Assembly: GCF_022695595.1 (NCBI RefSeq)
Contig: NZ_CP074380.1
Location: 7,344,501-7,408,500 of the forward strand
DNA length: 64,000 bases
Direction: 5' to 3'
Source of the DNA: Streptomyces sp. MST-110588
GTDB lineage: Bacteria > Actinomycetota > Actinomycetes > Streptomycetales > Streptomycetaceae
In this document: one piece after another, positions 49,691-57,882 of the stretch
Layout: every line of letters begins with the position of its first letter
How positions within the stretch are numbered: the stretch's first letter is position 1
Position numbers and translations under genes: made by a program
Notes under the pieces: model-generated
The model's input: the letters and a program-made list of their open reading frames with translations, nothing else
What the model was told of the DNA's origin: nothing
Database searches by the model: none

Positions 49691-50248
49691 TCAGTGATGC
49701 GTACCCGGCCCGTCGACCAATGTGGACAGCAGTCCGCCGAGCACCTCGCGCTGTTCCGCGGTCAATGGGGCAAGAATGTCCTCCGCGGCGGCCCGGCGCG
49801 CGCCGCGCAACGCGTGCAAGGCCGAACGGCCGGTGTCGGTCAGCTCGATCCGTATGACCCGGCGGTTGGCCGGATCCGGCACGCGCCGCACCGCACCGTG
49901 CGCCTCCAGGGCGTCGACCAGCGTCGTGACCGCCCGGGGGACGACCTCCAGCCGCGCGGCGAGGTCGGCCATCCGTGGCGGCGTGTCGCGGTAGTGGTCC
50001 ACGATCCGCAGCAGCCGGGCCTGGGCGGGGGTGACGGCGATGTCCAGGCCGGACAGATGGCGCTTTTGGGTGCGGTGCATCCGGCGGGTCAGCCGTACGA
50101 GCTGCTCGGCGAGGTTGCTGTCGGCGCCGGCCGCCGTGGTGAGGGAAGCGGAACCGGGGGCAGGGCCGGAGACGGCGCCGGTGGCAGCACCGGATACGGG
50201 ACCGTAAACGGGACCGGAGGCGCCGGCCTGCGGATCGGGGGAACGCAT
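49691..50248 (-). CDS. MarR family transcriptional repressor
   Basis: 185 residues. After a Gly/Pro/Ser-rich ~38-residue N-terminus comes the winged helix: EQLVRLTRRMHRTQKRHLSG, IAVTPAQARLLRIVDHYRDT, PPRMADLAARLEVVPRAVTT with recognition helix VVPRAVTTLVDALEAHGAVR, wing RRVPDPANRRVIRIELTDTG. MarR dimers bind palindromes and usually control a divergent efflux gene, here the ABC exporter starting 102 bases away, with a matching inverted repeat between them. Probably autoregulated. A later internal start (near LAEQLVRL) is possible. Confidence 0.92.
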   Translation of the reverse strand: MRSPDPQAGASGPVYGPVSGAATGAVSGPAPGSASLTTAAGADSNLAEQLVRLTRRMHRTQKRHLSGLDIAVTPAQARLLRIVDHYRDTPPRMADLAARLEVVPRAVTTLVDALEAHGAVRRVPDPANRRVIRIELTDTGRSALHALRGARRAAAEDILAPLTAEQREVLGGLLSTLVDGPGTHH

Positions 50249-50272
50249 GCCCGGATCGTAGCAGGACCGGAT

Positions 50273-50297
50273 TCACTGTGAGTATAGGTAACAGTGA
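50273..50297. promoter_or_regulatory. Inverted-repeat operator between marR and the ABC exporter
   Basis: TCACTGT at 50273-50279 and its exact complement ACAGTGA at 50291-50297 are separated by 11 bases, so the half-site centres are about 18 bp apart. The dyad lies 25 bases upstream of marR and 53 bases upstream of the exporter start, suitable for repressing both promoters at once. It is much less GC-rich than its surroundings. Confidence 0.72.
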
Positions 50298-50349
50298 GCT
50301 ATGCTCTGCGAGTCCTTTCCGTCGACCCGCCGTAACCCCGAAGGAGCCC

Positions 50350-52254
50350 ATGCGCCCCGACGAACCCCAATGGACGCCACCCCCCAAGGACCCGCAACAG
50401 CCGGCCCAGGTGCGCCGCATCCTGACCCTCTTCCGCCCCTACCGAGGTCGGCTGGCCGCCGTCGGCCTGCTCGTGGCCGCCTCCTCCCTGGTCTCGGTGG
50501 CCTCGCCCTTCCTCCTGCGCGCGATCCTCGACGTGGCCATCCCCGGCCGCCGCACCGGCCTGCTGACCCTGCTGGCCGTCGGCATGATCGTCACCGCCGT
50601 GACGACCAGCGTCTTCGGCGTGCTGCAGACGCTGCTGTCCACCACCGTCGGCCAGCGCGTCATGCACGACCTGCGCACCGCCGTCTACGCCAAGCTCCAG
50701 CGCATGCCGCTGGCCTTCTTCACGCGTACGCGCACCGGTGAGGTCCAGTCCCGGATCGCCAACGACATCGGCGGCATGCAGGCGACCGTCACCTCCACCG
50801 CCACCTCTCTCGTCTCCAACCTGACCTCCGTGATCGCCACCGTCCTGGCCATGCTCGCCCTGGACTGGCGGCTGACCCTGGTCTCGCTGCTGCTGCTCCC
50901 GCTGTTCGTATGGATCAGCCGCCGGGTCGGCAACGAGCGCAAGAGGATCACCACACAGCGGCAGAAGCAGATGGCCGCCATGTCCGCGATGGTCACCGAG
51001 TCGCTGTCGGTCAGCGGCATCCTCCTGGGCCGTACGATGGGCCGCGCCGACTCCCTCACCCGCGACTTCGCGGCCGAGTCCGAACGACTGGTCGGCCTGG
51101 AGATCCGCGCCAGCATGGCCGGCCGCTGGCGGATGGCGACCATCGGCATCGTCATGGCCGCCATGCCCGCCCTCATCTACTGGAGCGCCGGCATGCTGCT
51201 GCGCTTCGGCGGCCCGGCCTTCTCCCTCGGCACCCTGGTCGCCTTCGTCACCCTCCAGCAAGGACTGCTGCGTCCCACCGTCTCGCTGCTGTCCACCGGC
51301 GTGCAGATGCAGACCTCACTCGCGCTCTTCCAGCGCGTCTTCGAATACCTGGACCTGCCGGTGTCCATCACCGAACCCGCCCGGCCCGTACGGCTGGACA
51401 GGCCGCGCGGCGCCATCCGCTTCGAGGACGTCACCTTCTCCTACGACAGCGCCGAGCCCGGCGCCCCCCGTACGGCCGGCTCTCCGGACCGCGCCACCGC
51501 GCCGGACACCGCCACCGCACCCCCGGCCCCCACCCTCCACGGCATAGACCTCACCATCCCGCCCGGCGGCAGCCTGGCCGTCGTCGGCCCCACCGGCAGC
51601 GGCAAGAGCACCCTGAGCTACCTCGTGCCGCGCCTGTACGACGTGACGGGCGGCCGGGTCACCCTCGACGGCGTCGACGTCCGCGACCTGGACTTCGACA
51701 CCCTGGCGCGCGCGGTCGGCGTCGTCTCCCAGGAGACGTACCTCTTCCACGCCTCCGTCGCCGACAACCTGCGCTTCGCCAAGCCCGACGCGACCCAGGA
51801 GGAGATAGAACGCGCGGCCTCGGCGGCTCAGATCCACAACCACATCGCCGCGCTGCCCGACGGGTACGACACCCTGGTCGGCGAGCGCGGCCACCGCTTC
51901 TCCGGCGGCGAGAAACAGCGGCTGGCCATCGCCCGGACGATCCTGCGCGACCCGCCCGTCCTCGTCCTGGACGAGGCCACCAGCGCCCTGGACACCCGTA
52001 CGGAACACGCCGTGCAGCAGGCGATCGACGCGCTCTCCAAAGGCCGTACGACCATCACGATCGCACACCGCCTGTCCACCATCCGCGACGCGGACCAGAT
52101 CGTCGTGCTGGACTCCGGCCGGATCGTCGAACGCGGCACCCACGAGCAACTGCTCGCGGCCGGCGGCCGGTACGCCGCCCTCGTACGACGGGACGCCCAC
52201 CTGACGCCCGACGACGGCGAGCGGGCCATGGCGGCGGACGCCGCCACCGGCTGA
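50350..52254 (+). CDS. Multidrug-type ABC exporter (homodimeric half-transporter)
   Basis: 634 residues from ATG 50350, with AAGGAG three bases upstream; the open frame reaches further back but without SD. Six membrane helices (RLAAVGLLVAASSLVSVASP ... MPALIYWSAGMLLRFG) and a complete nucleotide-binding domain: Walker A VVGPTGSGKSTLSYLV, Q-loop GVVSQETYLFHASV, signature HRFSGGEKQRLAIARTILRD, Walker B PVLVLDEATSALD, switch TIAHRLSTI. All key residues are present, unlike the asymmetric pair at 39.7-43.4 kb. A Pro/Ala/Thr linker (about residues 375-395) precedes the ATPase. Expected to expel a lipophilic drug-like compound; the regulator is the divergent MarR. Confidence 0.94.
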   Translation: MRPDEPQWTPPPKDPQQPAQVRRILTLFRPYRGRLAAVGLLVAASSLVSVASPFLLRAILDVAIPGRRTGLLTLLAVGMIVTAVTTSVFGVLQTLLSTTVGQRVMHDLRTAVYAKLQRMPLAFFTRTRTGEVQSRIANDIGGMQATVTSTATSLVSNLTSVIATVLAMLALDWRLTLVSLLLLPLFVWISRRVGNERKRITTQRQKQMAAMSAMVTESLSVSGILLGRTMGRADSLTRDFAAESERLVGLEIRASMAGRWRMATIGIVMAAMPALIYWSAGMLLRFGGPAFSLGTLVAFVTLQQGLLRPTVSLLSTGVQMQTSLALFQRVFEYLDLPVSITEPARPVRLDRPRGAIRFEDVTFSYDSAEPGAPRTAGSPDRATAPDTATAPPAPTLHGIDLTIPPGGSLAVVGPTGSGKSTLSYLVPRLYDVTGGRVTLDGVDVRDLDFDTLARAVGVVSQETYLFHASVADNLRFAKPDATQEEIERAASAAQIHNHIAALPDGYDTLVGERGHRFSGGEKQRLAIARTILRDPPVLVLDEATSALDTRTEHAVQQAIDALSKGRTTITIAHRLSTIRDADQIVVLDSGRIVERGTHEQLLAAGGRYAALVRRDAHLTPDDGERAMAADAATG

Positions 52255-52325
52255 CGCGGGAGGTACCCGACGGCCGGGGCGCCGCGGGGCAGGCGGGATT
52301 TTGACGGCAGGGCTAGGGTGCGGAC

Positions 52326-52757
52326 ATGCCCGCTCACGACGCCCTGCCGCACCTGGAGTTCGCCTTCCCCGGCCCGCTGCGCGACCGGCTCGTCGCCGCG
52401 GTCCTCTCCGGCGCCAAGACCACCACGACCGGACTGCTGCGGGACTACGAGCACGCCGGTGACCCACTGCCGCAGGCCGGGGCGCGGTTTCTCGTCCCGG
52501 ACTCCGGCGGCCGGCCGGTGGCGGTCGTGGAGACCACGCAGGTACGCGTCCTGCGGCTGGCGGATGTGGACCTGCGGCACGCGGTGGACGAGGGCGAGGG
52601 CCACCGGACGCTCGCCGAATGGCGCGCGGACCACGAGAGCTTCTGGCACGGACCGGACATGCGCCAGGCGCTGGGCGACCCGCTGTTCACGGTCGACGAC
52701 GACACCCTGGTCGTCGCCGAGCGCTTCCGTGTCGTGGAGCGCCTGCCCGTATCGTGA
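52326..52757 (+). CDS. ASCH domain protein
   Basis: 143 residues from ATG 52326. Segments LEFAFPGPLRDRLVAAVLSG, AKTTTTGLLRDYEHAGDPLP, RPVAVVETTQVRVLRLADVD, HAVDEGEGHRTLAEWRADHE and SFWH match the small ASCH (PUA-like beta-barrel) family, RNA-binding-like proteins of which some are amidohydrolases or RNases. The GAKTTTTGL and E-WR-H-SFW motifs are the usual conserved surface. Role here unknown. It follows the ABC exporter by 71 bases and converges with the phosphotransferase. Confidence 0.9.
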   Translation: MPAHDALPHLEFAFPGPLRDRLVAAVLSGAKTTTTGLLRDYEHAGDPLPQAGARFLVPDSGGRPVAVVETTQVRVLRLADVDLRHAVDEGEGHRTLAEWRADHESFWHGPDMRQALGDPLFTVDDDTLVVAERFRVVERLPVS

Positions 52758-52788
52758 CGCGCCTTGACACGGGTTCCGCCGGCACCCC

Positions 52789-53739
52789 TCATCTCAAGAG
52801 GTCGTCCAACCCGGTCGTCAGCATGGCCACGGCGTCGGTGTAGCGACGGGTCCGTACGTCTTCGGGGCAGTTGCGCCGGGTCCGGAAGTGCAAGGAGGAC
52901 AGAAACCGCTCGTACACCTCCCAAGCCGCACGACGCACCTCCAACGAGCCCACCGTCTCCTCGCCCTGCCCGCTCTCCCCGCCGGTCTCCCGCACATAAC
53001 TCTCCAACAGGGCGCGGACCTGACCCCGATCCAGCGGGAGGTACCACGGAGGAGCCCACACCTGCCCGCCGAGATAGGCCAGATCCTGTGCCGGATCGCC
53101 GATCTCCGACCACTCCCAGTCGATGTAGCGCGGCATGCCCTCCTCGTCCACCAGAATGTTCGGCAGCATCAGATCCCCATGGACGACCGCAAACCGGTCC
53201 AGCCGCTCGAAGGCCGGCTCCGCCGCCGCGACGAAGGACTCGACCCGGGGAAGCAGCCGGGAGACCTCGGGATCGGCGAGTACGTCCGGCCGCGCCCGCC
53301 GCCACCACGCGAGCCCGGAGGCGAACCGGTCGCCGAGCGAGAGCTTGACGGACCTCTCCCGTAGCGGCGCGGTGATCGCGCCGCACCGGTCGAAGCCCCG
53401 CCGGTGCAGCCGGGCCACCTGCCGTACATGCGCGCCCAGCAGCCGCGCATCCCACTCCCCGGCCGCGCGCTCCCGCCCCGGTACGTACCCGGTCACCATG
53501 TAGGGCGACCCCAGAGGATTGTCGTACCTCTCCTCCAGCAGGACCGGCGCGGGCCCCGTACCACCGGGAACGACCGACAGCGCGGCGAACTCCTCACCGA
53601 TCGGCCGCGGCAGTTCGGCGACGGGCCGCCGCGGCACCCGGACGACCAGGGACGACGATCCGCCGGCTTCCAACAGCCAGGCGGTATAGCTCTCCCCCCG
53701 CCCCAGAACCCGCACCCCCGGCACGGCACCGCGTGGCAA
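52789..53739 (-). CDS. Phosphotransferase (APH family), 5' end possibly lost
   Basis: 316 residues from TTG 53739. Kinase-like APH fold: GRGESYTAWLLEAGGSSSLV, RVPRRPVAELPRPIGEEFAA, GSPYMVTGYVPGRERAAGEW, catalytic loop FAVVHGDLMLPNILVDEEGM and IDWEWSEIGDPAQDLAYLGG. Such enzymes phosphorylate aminoglycosides or small-molecule alcohols, and the substrate is unknown. In-frame sequence upstream (DVVRLAREEPRRLGLPRG) still looks like the family N-terminus but hits a TGA at about 53785 without an ATG or GTG. The original start has probably been cut off by the rearrangement seen to the right, leaving a weak TTG. May be functional or not. Confidence 0.72.
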   Translation of the reverse strand: MPRGAVPGVRVLGRGESYTAWLLEAGGSSSLVVRVPRRPVAELPRPIGEEFAALSVVPGGTGPAPVLLEERYDNPLGSPYMVTGYVPGRERAAGEWDARLLGAHVRQVARLHRRGFDRCGAITAPLRERSVKLSLGDRFASGLAWWRRARPDVLADPEVSRLLPRVESFVAAAEPAFERLDRFAVVHGDLMLPNILVDEEGMPRYIDWEWSEIGDPAQDLAYLGGQVWAPPWYLPLDRGQVRALLESYVRETGGESGQGEETVGSLEVRRAAWEVYERFLSSLHFRTRRNCPEDVRTRRYTDAVAMLTTGLDDLLR

Positions 53740-53785
53740 CCCCAGCCGCCGCGGCTCCTCGCGCGCCAGACGTACGACATCGCTT

Positions 53786-54119
53786 CAGGGCCCAGCCCAC
53801 GACCCGGTCGTCGACCTTGTCGGCCTTGAAGACGCCCGCCGAGGCCGCTGCCGCGGGCCATGTGGTGACCGTATGGGCGCGGGGCATCGGGCGTGGCCGG
53901 CGCCATCCCGGCCTGTACGGCGGCGGACTGGCAGGCATCCTCGCCGGGCTGCGTGGTGAGGACCGTCCTTGTCAATGACGAGGTCGCTCTCACCGACACC
54001 TCGACCCGGCGCCGCAGGGCGCAAGAGGCCCTGACTGCACAACGGCCCGGCGTAAGCGCACGTCAGAGATCCCGCTCTCAGGACACCGGAGTGAGAGGCC
54101 AACGGACGCTGAGCCGCGA
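53786..54119. other. Rearranged region without a supported gene
   Basis: About 330 bases between the truncated phosphotransferase and the oxidoreductase remnant. Short stretches look protein-like (VFKADKVDDRVVGWALKR on the minus strand), but none has a start, stop and recognisable family. Together with the two broken neighbours this looks like a deletion junction. Confidence 0.5.
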
Positions 54120-54420
54120 GTCGGCAACCTGCCCGACAACGGCTATTTCCGGGCGAAGGTGGCCCAGGAACGGCTGAGCAAGCAGGGGCCGATTCCCTAT
54201 TCGATCGTCCGGGCGATGCAGTTCTTCGAATTCGTCAGAGGCATCGCCGACACCGCCACCGACGGTGACACCGTGCGCGTACCGCCTGTGCTGTTCCAGC
54301 CGATGGCGGCCGAAGACGTCGCCGAGGCCCGAACTCACAGAACGCAGCCTCGTCCCCGACGAAGGCAGCGCCCGGACGGCCACCACCCGCTTCGACGACT
54401 GGCTGCGGACTTCCTCCTGA
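54120..54420 (+). pseudogene. NmrA-like NAD(P)H-binding oxidoreductase remnant with internal deletion
   Basis: Plus-strand frame 1 reads VGNLPDNGYFRAKVAQERLS, KQGPIPYSIVRAMQFFEFVR and GIADTATDGDTVRVPPVLFQ with PMAAEDVAEA, the C-terminal half of an NmrA-type atypical short-chain reductase. The sequence then jumps frame to ELTERSLVPDEGSARTATTR and FDDWLRTSS, the normal C-terminus. About 40-50 residues between these pieces are missing, and the N-terminal Rossmann half is absent upstream. Clearly a truncated and internally deleted gene. Confidence 0.8.
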
Positions 54421-54433
54421 ATACGGCCGCGGG

Positions 54434-54916
54434 TTATTCCGTCAACGTCACCACATTGTGGTCGGGCCCTCCCGATATCCGCACGCTCTTCGACCAGCTC
54501 CCGCCCTTGCCGTTGGCCGGCGCGTTGGCGTCGAGTTGCACGGCCCGCACCGCTTCACCGCCCTTGCTGAACACCCACAGCGAAGGGCCCGTGTACGACG
54601 TGGCGGCGACCTCCCATTCGACCGGGTCGCCCACGGCCTCGGAGATCACGTCGTCATCGGTGCCGTAGTCGAACACCCGCACCTGATCCCATGAGAAACC
54701 GGTCAGCTCCGCCAGCGGCGCCGGTGCGCCCTCCACCGCCGCGTCCAGCTTCCGCTGAAGGGCCTGGTCCGTGGTGCTCGCCAGCGGCGTCTCCCCACCG
54801 AGCGCCCACCAGCCCACTCCCAGCCCTGCAGCCACCCCGAATCCGGCCCATGCCACCCGTCTCCGTGCCGTGCGCACCTGTCGCCTCTCCCCGTTCCGCT
54901 TCGTCCCGCCGGTCAT
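54434..54916 (-). CDS. Membrane-anchored hypothetical protein, candidate immunity protein
   Basis: 160 residues. A basic N-terminus (RNGERRQVRTARRR) precedes one membrane anchor (VAWAGFGVAAGLGVGWWALG). The rest is extracytoplasmic: GAPAPLAELTGFSWDQVRVF, DYGTDDDVISEAVGDPVEWE, SYTGPSLWVFSKGGEAVRAV and a short basic end. No family is recognised. Its start lies 16 bases after the stop of the DUF6973-like gene, so they are almost certainly co-transcribed. By gene order it is the likely immunity partner of that protein, with its globular part outside the membrane; this is inference from context. Confidence 0.7.
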   Translation of the reverse strand: MTGGTKRNGERRQVRTARRRVAWAGFGVAAGLGVGWWALGGETPLASTTDQALQRKLDAAVEGAPAPLAELTGFSWDQVRVFDYGTDDDVISEAVGDPVEWEVAATSYTGPSLWVFSKGGEAVRAVQLDANAPANGKGGSWSKSVRISGGPDHNVVTLTE

Positions 54917-54932
54917 GCGCGCTCTGCCGGAC

Positions 54933-56058
54933 TCAGGGGGTGTCCGGCCCGGGAGCGTCCGGGTTCCGCCCTTCGTCGGGTGCGCCGGGCACCTTGTTGG
55001 TGTGCCCGTGCCGTCCGATCTCCACCTTGTCGCTGGGTACGAGTTTCCCGTCGCGATCGATCACCACGGTCTTCCCGCCCTGCACCGCCTCCTGAACCTT
55101 CGCCGCCAGCTCGGCCGGGCTGGCGGTCGGATTGTTCAGCGCGATCCGGCGGCCGATCTCGTTGTTGTGGAGATCCATGGCTTCGCGGTCCGACGGGTTC
55201 CCCGGCAGCCGTTCGTGCGCCGTGCCGTACCGTTCCGCCCAGTCCATGCCGAAACGCTGCGCCATCAGAGCGTTCCAGTACGCATGTCTGAAGGCGTCCA
55301 TGTGCCCGTCGTTCCTGTCCTCGGGAAATCTCACCTTGCACTCTTCGAAGGCCCGGTCCCGGATTTCCTTGAAGTCGCTCTTCTCGAAGATGCTGAGATC
55401 GGAGAGCATGTCCGCCTCTCCCTGCGTGACTCTTTCCCCGTAGAAGTCGGTCATCCCGCGCGGGTCGTCCGTGACCTGGAATGTGCGGAGTATCTCCCCA
55501 GGGCTCAGCCGACGCCCCATGTGCACCCGGCCGTTGAAGGCGTCACCCCGTGCGCCGCCGTCGTCCAGCAGATCCCAGGCGATTCTTTCGTCCGCCTGGT
55601 CCGCCATCCGCAGCGCGTCCTGTATCTGCGCATGGGCCTGGCGCAGGTTCTCGCCCACCGGCCCGCTCCGGACATCAGGGTCGTGGACCATGGCGGGCGG
55701 CAGCTCCAGGCCCCCGTCCGGGGTGACGCTCGCCCCGTTCTCGCGGGCCTTGCGCACGCCACCGCTCAGCACGCTCTGGGCGGCCCGGATGTCGGCCGTG
55801 GCCATCTCCAGGGCCAGCCTGATGCCGTCGGCCTCCGCCTGCGCGTTTTCCAACTGCGTCAGCTCTTCGACCCAGTTGCTGCGGGCCGCTTCGTACGCGG
55901 GACCTTGCCAGCCACTCTTCTCGACCGGGTCCTTCACCTCGGTCCGGTAACGCTCGACGAGGTCCTTCAGTTTCCGGACCTGCTCCTCCCATGCCTCGGC
56001 AGCTTTCCGCACCAGGTCCGGATCGGCCTGCTCAAGCTGTTGCACCGTTATCCCCACG
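54933..56058 (-). CDS. Putative secreted toxin with C-terminal DUF6973-like domain
   Basis: 374 residues from GTG 56058. The N-terminal ~110 residues are alpha-helical and WXG/LXG-like (QADPDLVRKAAEAWEEQVRK, KSGWQGPAYEAARSNWVEEL). A middle linker follows, then the C-terminal domain HMDAFRHAYWNALMAQRFGM, WAERYGTAHERLPGNPSDRE and AMDLHNNEIGRRIALNNPTA, matching DUF6973, a small effector-like domain with a conserved His, Asp and DLHNNEIGR motif. It resembles type VII (ESX) substrates carrying toxin tips. Its start overlaps the stop of the upstream WXG-like gene, and the anchored protein follows. Enzymatic activity unknown. Confidence 0.78.
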
Positions 56059-56380
56059 GACTGTCTCCCGGCTTCATCCCCGCGGCGTTGACGGCCTCCG
56101 CCGACTGGTAATTGGTGGCGTTGTACTGAAGGTTCGCCCCCGTGCGCCCCATTTGCTCGGCGAGGGTGAAGTTCTGCTTCTCCCACAGTGCGGCGGTCTT
56201 CCTCAGCTGATCCTCGCTCCGCCAGCCGTCCACTCCGGTCGCCGCGCGGCGCGTCGCGGCGCAGGTGGGTTCGGCCGCGTCCAGCAGGTCCTGTCTGATG
56301 TCGAGTGCCCTGCCGCCGGCCTTCTTGAGCACATCCGGATCGGCTTCGTATCCCTGCGCGGCCCCGCCTGTCCCCGCCAT
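56048..56380 (-). CDS. WXG100/ESX-like small helical protein
   Basis: 110 residues from ATG 56380. The helical pattern is YEADPDVLKKAGGRALDIRQ, DLLDAAEPTCAATRRAATGV then DGWRSEDQLRKTAALWEKQN and FTLAEQMGRTGANLQYNATN. The central Gly-Trp-Arg (DGWRS) is a WXG-like turn between two helices, and the size fits ESX partner proteins. The stop overlaps the start of the toxin-like gene by 11 bases, so the two are translationally coupled. Probably the secretion chaperone or partner of the effector (inference). No secretion ATPase is in this window. Confidence 0.72.
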   Translation of the reverse strand: MAGTGGAAQGYEADPDVLKKAGGRALDIRQDLLDAAEPTCAATRRAATGVDGWRSEDQLRKTAALWEKQNFTLAEQMGRTGANLQYNATNYQSAEAVNAAGMKPGDSPWG

Positions 56381-56513
56381 GCAACCCCCTGGTCGTGTGA
56401 GTCCCCATCATGCGTGACGGGGTGGGGCAGGATAGCGCGTACGTGCTCGGCGGCGACCGGGCCGGTGCCGATGGCCCCAGGGCTGCGGGTCCCTGACAGG
56501 GGACACCCGTGGC

Positions 56514-57710
56514 TCACAGTGCGGCGAGGTCGATGGCCGCGGCCATGGCCCGGTAGCCGGCGTCGCCGGGGTGTTTGTGGTCGCCGCTGTCGTAGGCAGG
56601 GTGGAGGGCGTCGGGGTCGGTGGGGTCCGCCAGCGCGTGGGCGAAGTCGGCCACCGCGTCGAATGCGTCGGAGTCGCGGATCCATGCGTTGAGGGTTCGG
56701 CGCTTGGCTTCGGCGATCGGGGTGTGGTACTCCGAGCCCTTGAAGGGGAGGACGGTTCCGCCGGTGACACGGATGCCTGCGGCCCGGGCGCGCGAGGTCA
56801 ACTGCTGGTAGGCGGTGATCAGTTCATCGGCTGTGAGTGGGGGGTTGGGCTTGTAGGTGGGGAGGTCGATCTCGCTGAAGCCGATGTCGTTCAGGCCGAT
56901 CAGGAGGACGACCGACCCCGCGCCGGGCTTGCGAAGGACGTCGCGTTCGAAGCGGGCGCCCGCTCGTTCGCCGTACCACGGGGAGTCGTTGAGGAGCAGG
57001 TTGCCGCCGATACCGGAGTTCAGTACGGGGCGCGGGGTGCCGGCGGCGGCGAGGCGGCGGGCGAGGGCGTCCGGGTAGCGGTGGTTGCCGTCGACGGTCG
57101 AGCCGAAGCCGTCGGTGATCGAGTCGCCGAAGACCACGACGTTGTCCCGGCGGGCCGGGCCGCCCGACAGTTCCACGTCGGCGAGGTAGTACCAGGACAC
57201 CGTGGTCTCGTCGAAGACGGTGGGGTCCTCGGCCGTGAGCTGGTCACCGGCGGCGCGGTAGGCGGTGGTGAACGCCTGGGCGTGGAAGGTTGCCGGGCCG
57301 GTGGGGCGCGCGAAGTACAGCGTCACGGTCAGTGATTCGAACGCTGCCACGGTCACTTCGGCGGCGTCGCTGTACAGTTCGCCGCCGGCCGGGATGCTCG
57401 CGGACGGCGCGCCCCCGAAGGTGAGCCGGCGGGTGGTGCCCGGCTCGGTCGCTGCCCCGTCGGCCGTACGGGCGAGGGTGGCGCCGGTCACCTCCAGGGG
57501 CGCGGTCCCGTAGCGGTTGGAGAGCTTGACGCGCGCCGCCGTGCCGTCGCCGGTCACCCGTACGACCTGGCGTACCGTCTGGTCGGCGAAGCCCTCCTCG
57601 GCCCAGTTCTTCTCGAAGCCGGTGCTGGGGCGCTGGACCGCCGTGGACCAGCCGGCGTTCCAGGTGGGGGATATGGAGGGGATGGGGGAGGTGGGGGTGT
57701 GGGTGTTCAT
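56514..57710 (-). CDS. SGNH/GDSL hydrolase family protein
   Basis: 398 residues. After a beta-rich N-terminal domain (WNAGWSTAVQRPSTGFEKNW, QTVRQVVRVTGDG), the SGNH domain has block I VVFGDSITDGFGSTVDG with the catalytic Ser, block II SGIGGNLLLND (Gly), block III LIGLNDIGFSE (Asn) and block V DSGDHKHPGDAGYRA with Asp/His. No signal peptide is obvious from ATG 57710, which has a weak SD, so the protein may be cytoplasmic. It probably removes acetyl or other acyl groups from sugars or polysaccharide. The GH2 gene is 172 bases upstream in the same direction, suggesting a glycan-degrading pair. Confidence 0.92.
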   Translation of the reverse strand: MNTHTPTSPIPSISPTWNAGWSTAVQRPSTGFEKNWAEEGFADQTVRQVVRVTGDGTAARVKLSNRYGTAPLEVTGATLARTADGAATEPGTTRRLTFGGAPSASIPAGGELYSDAAEVTVAAFESLTVTLYFARPTGPATFHAQAFTTAYRAAGDQLTAEDPTVFDETTVSWYYLADVELSGGPARRDNVVVFGDSITDGFGSTVDGNHRYPDALARRLAAAGTPRPVLNSGIGGNLLLNDSPWYGERAGARFERDVLRKPGAGSVVLLIGLNDIGFSEIDLPTYKPNPPLTADELITAYQQLTSRARAAGIRVTGGTVLPFKGSEYHTPIAEAKRRTLNAWIRDSDAFDAVADFAHALADPTDPDALHPAYDSGDHKHPGDAGYRAMAAAIDLAAL

Positions 57711-57882
57711 GGGGTGGGTCGTTCCTGTCTGTCGGGTTGTGGTTACCGGGCTGGTGACAGGAAGTCTGGTGGGAGGTGAGAGGGGGGCCCAGCCCACTGT
57801 GGTGCGTATGTATGGGGTGGGTATGACTGGCGGGGTCACCCTGCGGGCGCGCTCGCGCCGGTGCGTCCGTCGGCCGGTGCGG

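Noticed and set aside
46299..49697. 1132-codon plus-strand open frame
   Set aside because: Antisense to the FAD/Fe-S dehydrogenase; no domain, amino-acid bias of a shadow frame.
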